Source: Pseudomonadales bacterium (GTDB lineage Bacteria > Pseudomonadota > Gammaproteobacteria > Pseudomonadales > Halieaceae). From it: a DNA stretch of 64,000 nt. Shown here one piece after another: positions 6,958 to 14,868 of the stretch. Positions within the stretch are counted from its first letter, which is position 1. Each line of letters starts with the position of its first letter. The DNA lies in contig JACKNN010000005.1 of NCBI GenBank assembly GCA_024234855.1, positions 186,001 to 250,000 of the forward strand, read 5' to 3'. The position numbers and the translations under genes were made by a program. The notes below the pieces were generated by a model. That model searched no databases. It was not told the origin of the DNA and saw only the letters and a list, made by a program, of their open reading frames with translations.

Positions 6958-8361
6958 CTACCCAGCCGGCGTATCTTCGCACCAGCCCAGGATCATCTGC
7001 CCCAACTCGGCGCGCCGCTGGCCGTGCTTGCGGTCGTTGCGCAGGTCGTCGAAAATTTTCGCCAGCCGCTTGCGCTGGTCGTCGGCCAGCCACTCCAGTA
7101 GCGGCTGGCCCAGATCCAGGGCGCTGCGCTCGGCATGGGTGCGGCTGCGGATCTGCCGCTGGTGCAACAGCGCCCGCCCCAGCAGCACAAAGGGAAAATT
7201 GATGTTCTTCGAGGGCCCGTACGACAGCACATGGCCGCCGGTGGGAATACCCTTCACCTTCATCTGGCCGATTTTATCGGCATACCTGCGGACTCCCCAG
7301 ACCCCACTGACGACGCCGCCGGCCCCGGCGACAAGGGTACCAAGCCCGCCCAGCAAACCGCCGCTGGCCACGTCCAGCGCCACCCCGGTACTCCCGCCCA
7401 CCACGGCGCCGACGGATGCTGCGGCCGCCACCAGTGCATTTTTACCCAGCCCCCAGAGATACCACTGCTCGATATTGAACAGGTCCGATTCTTCCAGCGA
7501 CAGGGTCGCCTCGGACCGGGCCAGGTTGCTGTGGTAGTACAGCTCCTCCACCCGCTGGCGGCACTGGCGCTCGCGCTTGACGAGATGGGCCTTGTAGCGC
7601 TCGAACAACAGCTTTTGCACCGGTTCCAGCGGCAATCCCTCGGGCACTGACTGCTCCAGCCTGTAGCTGATGGCCTCCACAATCAGGTCGGTAATATAGC
7701 TGCTGGCACCCTGCGCCTGCAGCTGCCGGTCATGCCGCAAAATCGCCACCGCTCGCTCCAGCGGCGCGCGCCAGTGGGGATCGAGATGCCCGAACAGCTC
7801 CAATAGTTCCAGTTGCTTGGTCACCTCGGCCCGGTGGGCGTTGAACAGGCGAACCGTGCGGAAGAACTGGCCGAGGCCCGCGGTCCACTCCTCGACAAAT
7901 TCCTCACCTTCAACAGGATTGATCACCGCGAGGCTGGGCCTGCCGCTCCAGCGCAGGATCTCCATCTCCGCCTCGTAGTCCGCGCCGTAGGGGCAGGAGC
8001 CGTCCACCACGTAGATTATGCCGGCGCCCGCCACGATGGGGCCGAGAGCCTCGCATTCGTCCCGGTAGCGCGGGTCGTCCCGATGCTGCTCAACGAAGGC
8101 TCTTACCGCTTCCGGTCGCCCGGCCGCGTCATCACAATGGGCGTTGAGCCAGTCCAGTACCGCGCGGGCCCGCTGCAGGCCGGGCGTATCGACGAGTTCA
8201 TACAGGGTTTCCCCGTCCACCTGCATGGGGTAGTTGTGGGCTTCCCGGGTGGAACCGGCCCTGGCATCGATGTAGACCGCGTCATCGCGGGCCAGGGTGG
8301 CCACAATACTGGATTTCCCCTTGTTGGGGCGCCCCACCACGGCAAAGGTCGGGATACTCAC
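6958..8361 (-). CDS. GTPase with C-terminal DUF3482 region
   Basis: 467 residues. The N-terminal Era/EngA-like G domain shows G1 as GRPNKGKSS (10-18), G2 near Thr38 and G3 as DTPG (58-61). A long helical region follows. A Gly/Ala-rich hydrophobic stretch at about 320-365 looks like a glycine-zipper membrane hairpin. The last part (DUF3482) is specific to this family, whose function is not known. The start is a GTG that overlaps the stop of the DUF2868 gene by four bases (GTGA), implying translational coupling. The two proteins probably act together at the membrane. No G4 NKxD motif is obvious; the usual position reads VINPVEGEE. Confidence 0.85.
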   Translation of the reverse strand: MSIPTFAVVGRPNKGKSSIVATLARDDAVYIDARAGSTREAHNYPMQVDGETLYELVDTPGLQRARAVLDWLNAHCDDAAGRPEAVRAFVEQHRDDPRYRDECEALGPIVAGAGIIYVVDGSCPYGADYEAEMEILRWSGRPSLAVINPVEGEEFVEEWTAGLGQFFRTVRLFNAHRAEVTKQLELLELFGHLDPHWRAPLERAVAILRHDRQLQAQGASSYITDLIVEAISYRLEQSVPEGLPLEPVQKLLFERYKAHLVKRERQCRQRVEELYYHSNLARSEATLSLEESDLFNIEQWYLWGLGKNALVAAAASVGAVVGGSTGVALDVASGGLLGGLGTLVAGAGGVVSGVWGVRRYADKIGQMKVKGIPTGGHVLSYGPSKNINFPFVLLGRALLHQRQIRSRTHAERSALDLGQPLLEWLADDQRKRLAKIFDDLRNDRKHGQRRAELGQMILGWCEDTPAG

Positions 8362-9773
8362 GGCGTCGGCGTCCTGTTCATATGACTCATCTGGCCTGGT
8401 TCCAGTACCTGCACATCGACCACACCAAACGCCAGTCCCCGGGCGAACACCTGCCAGTCCGCCAGTTTCGCCGCGGACACCGGCTTGTTCGGGAGGGGCG
8501 CCAGGAACAGGGTACAGCGCGGTACCGCGGAAAATTCAGCCAGCATGTCTGCCAGGTCCGCCATCGGCGGCTCCCAGGATTTGACCACAACACAGAGCCG
8601 CTCCAGCGGCCGCGAGAAAATAGTCGCCAGGCGTTCCATTTCAAGGGGCAGCGGGCCCAGCCCCGCGTGGACGATATTGGCCTGGGCCACCGCGGCGAAC
8701 GCTACACAGCCGGCGATCTGTTGCGGGCTGAGCGCATTGGCCCAGTTGAGCAATAGCAACCCCGGGTCTATCGCGGTGTCACTTCTGTCCACTCCCGGGT
8801 GCGACCCTCTCCCCGGTCCCTGGGTTGTCACCACCGGTGCCTTCATCCGGGCCAGCACCCGTTCGCTGCCGGGCATCGCCGCAAACGCCGCCCGGATCTG
8901 GCGGGTAAAAAAGAGTCGGGAACACAGCCACAACAGCAGGCGGGGCAACAGCGCATAACTCACCATCGACATGATCAGGAACGGCCACCAGCCCCGCATC
9001 GCGTTAATATCGGCGGGACTCAGGGTTGTCAGTGCGGGGTGGAAACGACTGGCGAACACCAGGTCATCACTCACGGTGGCCGCCGGCAACCAGGCGGCCC
9101 AGGGCGTCGCCAGCAGCGCGCACAGCTCGCCCACCAGCGTGTCGCTCAGGGCGAAGGTGGAGCCCCAGACGAAGGTGAAATCACTCAGCGCCAGCACCAC
9201 GAAAAAAGCGGCGATGGCGCCCAGGGTAAAGAGGGCGCCCATTTCCTGGCCGTAACGCAGGAATACCAGCCTCACGACCGACTGCGCCTCCCGCAGGTAG
9301 CGACGGTCGGGAAACAGTCGGGCGACCACCAGCCGGGCCGGGTTGATCGGCAGCACCGCCGGCGTCCTGGCGCCGCTCACCGAGCGGGCCATGACCGCGG
9401 CCGCAACCAGGCACAGCAGCACCTGCACGATGACAAACAGCAGCATGAACAGGAAGACGTTTACCAGCCCCCGCCCGCTGGCGAGTAAAAAAGTGGCCAT
9501 GCCGGAAAAACCGAGTCCAAGGGCCACCATGCGGCCCAGCGCCGCCGCTGAGGCCTCTGTCAACCAGCGCTCCCGTGGCTGGCTTGCACCCGCATTCTGC
9601 GCTGAAACCGCGGCCAGCCAGCACAGCAGGCGGCCGGTATCATCCCGCGCCCCGCAGCGCTGCGCTATCGCGTGATCCCGCTCCCTGGCAGACTGCGCGG
9701 GCACCGCCGTGTCCAGTTCCAGTTGCTCTGCCAGGCGGTACAGGTCAGATAAAGTCGGGGTTTCCGCAGGCAT
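8358..9773 (-). CDS. DUF2868 multi-pass membrane protein, partner of the GTPase
   Basis: 471 residues from the ATG at 9773, chosen because AAGGA lies five bases upstream. An ATG 25 codons earlier has no such site. Paired hydrophobic segments occur at about 76-120 and 175-200, with another at about 275-300. A large soluble loop and a C-terminal region follow, reading LLLNWANALSPQQIAG...VVVKSWEPPMADLADML. This C-terminal domain resembles a nucleotide-hydrolase-like fold in which a VVKSWEPP segment recurs in the family, but no catalytic motif is clear. It is the upstream gene of a two-gene unit with the DUF3482 GTPase. Function unknown. Confidence 0.8.
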   Translation of the reverse strand: MPAETPTLSDLYRLAEQLELDTAVPAQSARERDHAIAQRCGARDDTGRLLCWLAAVSAQNAGASQPRERWLTEASAAALGRMVALGLGFSGMATFLLASGRGLVNVFLFMLLFVIVQVLLCLVAAAVMARSVSGARTPAVLPINPARLVVARLFPDRRYLREAQSVVRLVFLRYGQEMGALFTLGAIAAFFVVLALSDFTFVWGSTFALSDTLVGELCALLATPWAAWLPAATVSDDLVFASRFHPALTTLSPADINAMRGWWPFLIMSMVSYALLPRLLLWLCSRLFFTRQIRAAFAAMPGSERVLARMKAPVVTTQGPGRGSHPGVDRSDTAIDPGLLLLNWANALSPQQIAGCVAFAAVAQANIVHAGLGPLPLEMERLATIFSRPLERLCVVVKSWEPPMADLADMLAEFSAVPRCTLFLAPLPNKPVSAAKLADWQVFARGLAFGVVDVQVLEPGQMSHMNRTPTP

Positions 9774-9954
9774 CGCAATCCTTATCGAGGAAATGCGCGG
9801 GCCTGGCGGGCCCGCGCCGGAAAACCCCAAGTGTGCGAGGGGCGTCATGGGGTGTCAATTGACCGGGCCGAGCGGGACAAAAGAAAAACCCCAACGGCCG
9901 CGAAAAATATCATATTCTAGTGGCCCTTCCACACCCGCCCCCGTGAGGTAAACC

Positions 9955-10110
9955 ATGGCCAAACCGAACTACTCCTTCGAAAAACGGCAGCGAGAGCTCG
10001 CCAGGAAAAAGAAAAAGGAAGAGAAAAAACTGCAAAAAGCCCGCGCCCAGGAAGCCCCGGGCGAAGAGTCGGCGCCCGCCGCAGGTGCGGATGAACCGGC
10101 CGCCAGCTGA
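9955..10110 (+). CDS. Small highly basic protein, 51 residues
   Basis: The frame starts MAKPNYSFEKRQRELARKKKKEEKK and ends in an acidic Ala/Glu/Pro tail. The N-terminal MAKPNY.FEKRQREL.kk.kkeeK pattern recurs in small conserved proteins of pseudomonads and relatives, whose function is not known to me. It is all helix-forming and charged, so an RNA- or ribosome-associated role is possible but only a guess. GAGG seven bases before the ATG supports translation. It lies between two divergent units and reads towards the repeat protein gene. Confidence 0.75.
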   Translation: MAKPNYSFEKRQRELARKKKKEEKKLQKARAQEAPGEESAPAAGADEPAAS

Positions 10111-10195
10111 ACCAGGTTGTGACCCGCTGCAAAAAGCGGCATATTCAACCGTGCGCATTTTGCGCAGCTACCGCCAATACCCCAGGAGAAATCCC

Positions 10196-10453
10196 ATGAA
10201 ACATACCCTCGCTGTTGTCGCCGTCGCCACGCTGCTGCCCTTTACCTCACTGGTCTTCGCCCAGGATATGGGCAAGCTGGTGGATTCTGTCGACAAGGAC
10301 AAGGCGGCCGAATCGGTCGATACCGCGAAGATGTCAGAGGCTGTCAGCGCAGAGGGCGTCGATGTGAAAAAGGCGGCGGATGCCGTGGACACGCAAAAGG
10401 CGGCGGACTCGGTCGATATGGACAAGGCCAAAGCAGCACTCATGTCCAAATAG
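10196..10453 (+). CDS. Small exported protein with SVD/AVD heptad-like repeats
   Basis: 85 residues from the ATG at 10196, preceded by AGGAGA. A signal peptide runs to about residue 22 (LLPFTSLVFAQ). The mature part is a chain of short imperfect repeats built on S/A-V-D-x-x-K-A-A: VDSVDKDKAAE, SVDTAKMSE, GVDVKKAADA, VDTQKAADS, VDMDKAKAA. There are no cysteines or aromatics, and the predicted product is an amphipathic, charged rod in the periplasm. I do not recognise the family. The repeats may form a coiled coil or bind cell wall or nucleic acid; nothing in the sequence decides. The gene sits between the small basic protein and the WYL regulator. Confidence 0.7.
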   Translation: MKHTLAVVAVATLLPFTSLVFAQDMGKLVDSVDKDKAAESVDTAKMSEAVSAEGVDVKKAADAVDTQKAADSVDMDKAKAALMSK

Positions 10454-10461
10454 CCCGGTGC

Positions 10462-10479
10462 GCGGGGCCCGCGCCCCGC
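10462..10479. other. GC-rich hairpin between the repeat protein and the WYL regulator
   Basis: GCGGGGC (10462-10468) and GCCCCGC (10473-10479) pair perfectly around CCGC. There is no T-run, so at best it is a weak or Rho-assisted terminator or an mRNA-stabilising 3' hairpin. Confidence 0.35.
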
Positions 10480-10500
10480 CCACTGCAACGGAAACACGCT

Positions 10501-11376
10501 ATGCCAAGTCACCCCGAGCAGAAGTGGCCCTTTCGCTGGGAACTGTTGCTGCGCTATCGCTTTATCGAGACCCTCGCCCTGTGGGAGGGTCGCCTGACCA
10601 CCCGCCATCTGTGCGATACGTTCGGCATAGGCCGTCAACAGGCCAGCAAGGATATCAACAACTACCTGCGCGAGGTGGGCCCGGGCAACCTGGAGTACGA
10701 CAAATTCCTCAAGGGCTACAAACCGGCGCCGGGCTTTCGGCCGCGGGTTACCCAGGGGCTGGCGGATGAATACCTGCACCTGATGGCCCGCAACAACGAA
10801 TTGATGAACGTGTTTGAGTCGCTGTCGCTCAACATGGCCAACGTGGAAGTCCTGTCACAGCCGGTGCGGGATGTAAAACCCGAGGTATTGCGCCCCATCA
10901 TGCAAGCCGCACGCCTGCAGAAGCGCCTCGATGTGGATTACGTATCGCTCAACCACCCGGACCGCGAGGGCCGCATCATCGTGCCCCACACCCTGGTGTA
11001 CACCGGGCTGCGCTGGCATGTACGTGCCTGGTGCGAGAAAAACCAGGAGTACCGCGATTTCGTATTGAGCCGCTTTCGCGACATTCCGGAAATGATGGAC
11101 GACTCCCCTCACGGTGCGGACGGCGATACCGAGTGGAACACCCGCGTCACCATCCGCATCGTACCGGATGCCCGCCTGTCCCGGGCGCAGCAGGAGGTGG
11201 TGGAAATGGACTACGGCATGGAGGCGGGCGCACTGGAGGTGACCACCCGGGGCAGGCTGGTGCCCTACGCGCTGAAACTGCTGCACATCGACCCCACCGA
11301 CAAACTGTCCGAACCGATGGCGCAACAGATTATCGTGGAAAACCGGGCGGAGCTGCTACCCTGGTTGTTCGGCTGA
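10501..11376 (+). CDS. WYL-domain transcriptional regulator with N-terminal winged helix
   Basis: 291 residues. Residues 12-60 form a helix-turn-helix (LTTRHLCDTFGIGRQQASKDINNYL). The central WYL domain contains the ligand-facing segment PHTLVYTGLRWHVRAWCEKNQEYRDFVLSRF at about 160-195, and a C-terminal extension completes the fold. This architecture (HTH-WYL-WCX) is the one used by BrxR/CapW-type repressors next to phage-defence systems and by many housekeeping regulators. Here no defence genes adjoin it; the next gene is a YkvA protein. The ligand of WYL domains is often single-stranded nucleic acid or a nucleotide. Target genes are not evident from the sequence. Confidence 0.85.
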   Translation: MPSHPEQKWPFRWELLLRYRFIETLALWEGRLTTRHLCDTFGIGRQQASKDINNYLREVGPGNLEYDKFLKGYKPAPGFRPRVTQGLADEYLHLMARNNELMNVFESLSLNMANVEVLSQPVRDVKPEVLRPIMQAARLQKRLDVDYVSLNHPDREGRIIVPHTLVYTGLRWHVRAWCEKNQEYRDFVLSRFRDIPEMMDDSPHGADGDTEWNTRVTIRIVPDARLSRAQQEVVEMDYGMEAGALEVTTRGRLVPYALKLLHIDPTDKLSEPMAQQIIVENRAELLPWLFG

Positions 11377-11406
11377 AGTGCCGGCGCTTGCGGAGGTGAA
11401 CGTAAC

Positions 11407-11805
11407 ATGAACGGACACAATGAATACGAACAGGCGTTTTCCGAACAAGGCTTCTGGAGCAAACTGAAAAAGTACGCCGGCGTGGCTGGACGGGAAGTCG
11501 TCGAAAAGGCGCTGCTGCTGTTTTACGCCTTCCAGGAGGAAAAGGCCCCCAAGTGGGCCAAGGCGACCATCGCCGGCGCGCTGGGTTACTTCATCGTGCC
11601 GCTGGACGCGATCGCCGATATCACCCCCGCCTTGGGCTACGCCGACGACCTGGGTGTGCTGGCACTGGCCATTGCCGCCGTGGCCACCTATATCAACGAG
11701 GATGTCAGGAGCAAGACAGCTGCCAGGATGAAGTCCTGGTTTGGCGAGGACCCCGAGCTGCCTGAGCCTCCCAGGGCCACCGGCAACCCGGGTGGCGGAG
11801 TATAG
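11407..11805 (+). CDS. YkvA family membrane protein (DUF1232)
   Basis: 132 residues. The DUF1232 signature is present as AKATIAGALGYFIVPLDAIADITPALGYADDLGVLALAIAAV (about 56-98), including the conserved YF..P.D.iPD-like stretch and DD. That segment forms a membrane hairpin. Function of the family is unknown; some members are linked to envelope or lipid homeostasis. It follows the WYL regulator by 30 bases, with GGAGG before the ATG, and may share its transcript. Confidence 0.85.
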   Translation: MNGHNEYEQAFSEQGFWSKLKKYAGVAGREVVEKALLLFYAFQEEKAPKWAKATIAGALGYFIVPLDAIADITPALGYADDLGVLALAIAAVATYINEDVRSKTAARMKSWFGEDPELPEPPRATGNPGGGV

Positions 11806-11812
11806 GCCGGTA

Positions 11813-12235
11813 TCAGCGGTGTTGCAGGCGCCGGAACCACACCAGAGGAATCTCCCGCTCGACCCTATCCAGGTACTCGCCCTGGTGCTTGTTGATTTTT
11901 ACCACGCTGGCCCACAACGCCTCGCGCTCCTGGGCCGCGACCTCCTCGGCAACAGCCTCGAACCGCTCCTTGCCCAACTGCACCGTCACCCGGGGATTGG
12001 CCTGCATGTTGAGGTACCAGGCCGGATGTCGTTCCATGCCGCTGTTGGACGCCGAAACCGCCACCGAGTCGCGGAAGGGGTAGCACGCGATCGGCACCGT
12101 GCGCTGTTTGCCTGTCTTGCGCCCGGTAGTCGTCACCAGCGCCACATTGATCCAGCCCATTCGCGCGCCGTAGCGGCCGCCACTCCATTTGTACAGAAGC
12201 TTGTGGACCCTGCCAAAATACTTCCAGTTGATCAT
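11813..12235 (-). CDS. DUF385 / deazaflavin-dependent nitroreductase family protein
   Basis: 140 residues from the ATG at 12235 (MINWKYFGRVHKLLYKW). The family motif VTTTGRKTGKQRTVPIACYP is at about 35-54. It is followed by VSASNSGMERHPAWYLNMQANPRVTVQLG, the split-barrel flavin-binding fold typical of F420-dependent Ddn-like proteins. In actinobacteria these enzymes use F420. Whether this organism makes F420, or the protein uses another cofactor or haem, cannot be told here. A longer reading starting at 12319 adds 28 residues without family similarity. Convergent with the YkvA gene, eight bases apart. Confidence 0.85.
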   Translation of the reverse strand: MINWKYFGRVHKLLYKWSGGRYGARMGWINVALVTTTGRKTGKQRTVPIACYPFRDSVAVSASNSGMERHPAWYLNMQANPRVTVQLGKERFEAVAEEVAAQEREALWASVVKINKHQGEYLDRVEREIPLVWFRRLQHR

Positions 12236-12362
12236 CGCGCTGCATCCCTGGTGTGGGCAAAGAGGTATTTTAGCACCACAGTCCTGGCGCTCGCGGCGGG
12301 CCCGCACCGGGCACGGCATACCAGACTATACTCTGGGTAATTAATCGGTGGAGAAACCAGCA

Positions 12363-12593
12363 ATGGATACGTCGCAGCACGACATGCAGGGGCTGTTCGC
12401 CCAGTTGGGCCTACCCGACAGCGAGGCCAGTATTGAAAACTTTATCCGGAACAATCACCTGCCGCCCGACGTTCCGCTGGAAAACGCCGCTTTCTGGAGT
12501 GCCGGCCAGGCCCAGTTTATCCGCGAGGCGATTACGCTGGACGCCGACTGGGCGGAGGTGGTTGACCACCTCGACGCCCAATTGCGTCACTGA
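12363..12593 (+). CDS. DUF2789 family protein
   Basis: 76 residues. The sequence MDTSQHDMQGLFAQLGLPDSEASIENFI...FWSAGQAQFIREAITLDADWAEVVDHLDAQLR carries the family pattern L..LF.QLGLp...., FW...Q..fl.ea...DadWaevvD.Lda.Lr. It is a small acidic helical protein with no assigned function. The ATG at 12363 is taken as start; an in-frame GTG lies five codons upstream inside the ribosome-binding region. TATACT at 12327-12332 is a plausible -10 box. It is convergent with the slipin gene. Confidence 0.85.
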   Translation: MDTSQHDMQGLFAQLGLPDSEASIENFIRNNHLPPDVPLENAAFWSAGQAQFIREAITLDADWAEVVDHLDAQLRH

Positions 12594-12601
12594 CGCAGTG
12601 C

Positions 12602-13348
12602 TCAGACCTTGAGCTTGGCGAACACATCGATCGGCACCGGAAAAACAATCGTCGAGCTCTTGTCGCCGGCGATCTCCACCAGCGTCTGCAGGTAGCGCAA
12701 CTGCACGGCCTGGTCCTGGCCGGACAGCACCCGGGCCGCCTCCGCCAGTTTCTCCGCCGCCTCGGCCTCGCCGATGGCGTGAATCACCTTGGCCCGGCGC
12801 TCGCGCTCAGCCTCGGCCTGTTTCGCCAGCGCCCGTACCATGGTCTCATTGAGGTCGACGTGCTTGATCTCCACGTTCGCCACCTTGATACCCCAGGCGG
12901 CGGTCTGCTTGTCGAGGATGGTCTGGATGTCGGCGTTAAGCCGCTCCCGCTCCGCCAGCATATCGTCCAGCTCGTGCTGGCCCAGCACCGAGCGCAGCGT
13001 CGTCTGTGACAACTGGCTGGTGGCCTCGAGGAAATTCTCTACCTGGATGATGGCGCGTTCCGGGTCGACCACCCTGAAATACAGCACCGCGTTCACCTGC
13101 ACCGACACGTTGTCGCGTGAGATAACGTCCTGGGTGGGGACATCCATAACCACCGTGCGCAGGTCCACCCGCACCATTTGCTGCAAAACGGGGATGATGA
13201 TGATCAGGCCCGGTCCCTTGACCTTGTAGAACCGCCCCAGCATGAAAATAACGCCGCGCTCATATTCCCGCAGCACCCGGAACATCGAGGTCGCCAGGGC
13301 AATCGCGATGATGACCACTACTCCACCAAAATACTGTGCATCGAACAT
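12602..13348 (-). CDS. Slipin (stomatin/prohibitin-like SPFH protein)
   Basis: 248 residues. One N-terminal membrane helix (about 8-24) leads into the SPFH domain (YERGVIFMLGRFYKVKGPGLIIIIPVLQQMVRVDLRT). A coiled-coil region rich in Ala/Glu follows (AKQAEAERERRAKVIHAIGEAEAAEKLAEAARVL), and the C-terminus reads STIVFPVPIDVFAKL. Slipins form oligomeric rings in membrane microdomains. The NfeD-type protease encoded immediately upstream is the standard partner, and known archaeal pairs cleave the slipin C-terminus near the hydrophobic end. The ATG shares one base with the upstream stop (TGATG), so the two are translationally coupled. Confidence 0.95.
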   Translation of the reverse strand: MFDAQYFGGVVVIIAIALATSMFRVLREYERGVIFMLGRFYKVKGPGLIIIIPVLQQMVRVDLRTVVMDVPTQDVISRDNVSVQVNAVLYFRVVDPERAIIQVENFLEATSQLSQTTLRSVLGQHELDDMLAERERLNADIQTILDKQTAAWGIKVANVEIKHVDLNETMVRALAKQAEAERERRAKVIHAIGEAEAAEKLAEAARVLSGQDQAVQLRYLQTLVEIAGDKSSTIVFPVPIDVFAKLKV

Positions 13349-14730
13349 CAGGCTTTCACTCCCTTTTCATGGCTGACCGCGTCACCGGCACTGGTTTGTT
13401 TTGACACCTGGAGGGTGAGGCCGTCGATGGCGCTGACCAGCACCCGGTCCTGGGGCTGCAGCGCCTGCGGACAGGCCACTTCCCATAACTCACCCTCCAG
13501 GCGCGCCCAGGCCACCCCGTTATTGACCGACTCCACTGTGGCGACCGCGCCCACCAGGTGCTCGACGCCGGTGCGCAACTCCTGCCGCCTGGCCCGCACG
13601 ACCATACCCAGGGCGAACACCAGCAAGGCGACACTGGCGGCTGCAAAAGCGGCGATCATCGGCAGCGCGATCCGGTAGCCGGGCAGCTCGGTGTCCATGA
13701 GCATGATCGAGCCAACGACAAAGGCCACCACGCCGCCCAGGCCGAGGATGCCGATACTGGGCGTAAAGGCCTCGGCGGTCATCAGGCCGATGCCGAGGAT
13801 TATCAGGGCCAGGCCCGAATAACTCACCGGCAGCACCTGGAACGCGTACAGCGCCAGCAGCAGGCACACCGCGCCCACCACCCCGGGCAGGCCGATGCCG
13901 GGATTGTAAAACTCGATGATAAGTCCGTAGATGCCCACCAGCATCAGTATGTAGGCGATATTGGGATCGGTGATCACCGCCAGGAACTCGCTGCGCCAGT
14001 CCACCGGGTGCTGGTACAGGGCAACACCCTCCAGCGCCAGCGTCCGCTTGACGCCCCCCACTTCGACCTCCCGGCCGTTCAGTTGCGCCAGCAGCTCGTC
14101 CACAGAGACCGCCATGAGATCTATCACGTGCTGCTGCAGGGCATCCTCTGCCGACAGGCTGGCGCCCTCGCGCACGGCCTGTTCCGCCCACTGGGCATTG
14201 CGGCCGCGCAATTGCGCCAGACTCTGGATATAGGCCACCGCGTCGTTGACGATCTTGTGTTCCATCGCGGAGCCCGGCGGGGCTGACTCACCCTCCGGTG
14301 CCTTGTCCTGGCTGCCCGGCAGTTGCGGCATACCCCCAATCTGAACCGGCGTGGCAGCCCCCAGGTTGGTACCGGGCGCCATGGCAGCGATATGGGTGGC
14401 GTACAGCAGGTAGGTGCCCGCGCTGGCGGCCCTGGCGCCGCTGGGCGCGACATAGCCCACTACCGGCAACGGCGCGGCCAGCACGGCCTTGATCATTGCG
14501 CGCATGGCCAGGTCCAGCCCCCCGGGTGTATCGATTCGCAGGATCACCAGCTCGGCGCCGGCGGCCTGCGCCTGTTGCAGGCCGCGCACCACATGGTCGG
14601 CGCTGGCCGGGCCGATGGCTCCGCGCACCTCCACCAGCCATGCGTCGGCCCGGCTGTAGCCCGGCAACAGCAGCAGTGTCACCAGCAGTAGCACCGGCAA
14701 GCGCAAAACGAAGGGCATTGGGCTTTTCAT
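13348..14730 (-). CDS. NfeD family membrane serine protease (long form)
   Basis: About 460 residues. Parts in order are a signal peptide (MKSPMPFVLRLPVLLLVTLL...SRADA), a ClpP-fold protease domain (LVEVRGAIGPASADHVVRGL, LRIDTPGGLD, SGARAASAGTYLLYATHIAAMAPGTNLGAA), four to five membrane helices at about 235-350, and a C-terminal OB-fold NfeD domain (VGAVATVESVNNGVAWARLEGELWEVACPQALQPQDRVLV). The catalytic Ser is in RAASAGT and the general-base Lys in MEHKIVNDA, as in 1510-N-type proteases. It partners the overlapping slipin gene. The start is uncertain: ATGs also exist at 14745 and 14784, and none has a good ribosome site. I chose the one giving a canonical signal peptide. Confidence 0.9.
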   Translation of the reverse strand: MKSPMPFVLRLPVLLLVTLLLLPGYSRADAWLVEVRGAIGPASADHVVRGLQQAQAAGAELVILRIDTPGGLDLAMRAMIKAVLAAPLPVVGYVAPSGARAASAGTYLLYATHIAAMAPGTNLGAATPVQIGGMPQLPGSQDKAPEGESAPPGSAMEHKIVNDAVAYIQSLAQLRGRNAQWAEQAVREGASLSAEDALQQHVIDLMAVSVDELLAQLNGREVEVGGVKRTLALEGVALYQHPVDWRSEFLAVITDPNIAYILMLVGIYGLIIEFYNPGIGLPGVVGAVCLLLALYAFQVLPVSYSGLALIILGIGLMTAEAFTPSIGILGLGGVVAFVVGSIMLMDTELPGYRIALPMIAAFAAASVALLVFALGMVVRARRQELRTGVEHLVGAVATVESVNNGVAWARLEGELWEVACPQALQPQDRVLVSAIDGLTLQVSKQTSAGDAVSHEKGVKA

Positions 14731-14868
14731 CACTGGCAGTATCATTGAGGTGAGTATAGGCTGCAAGCACACATCCTTCCCCATCGGAACTCTATTGAGT
14801 TATATCATGGAGTATGTGTGCCGGGGCCGCCTATCATGGGCTGGCAAACCTTTGGAGATCAGCACGTG

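Noticed and set aside
10501..12235. A phage-defence island around the WYL regulator
   Set aside because: No nuclease, methylase, cyclase, ATPase or toxin gene is adjacent; the neighbours are DUF1232, DUF385 and DUF2789 proteins.
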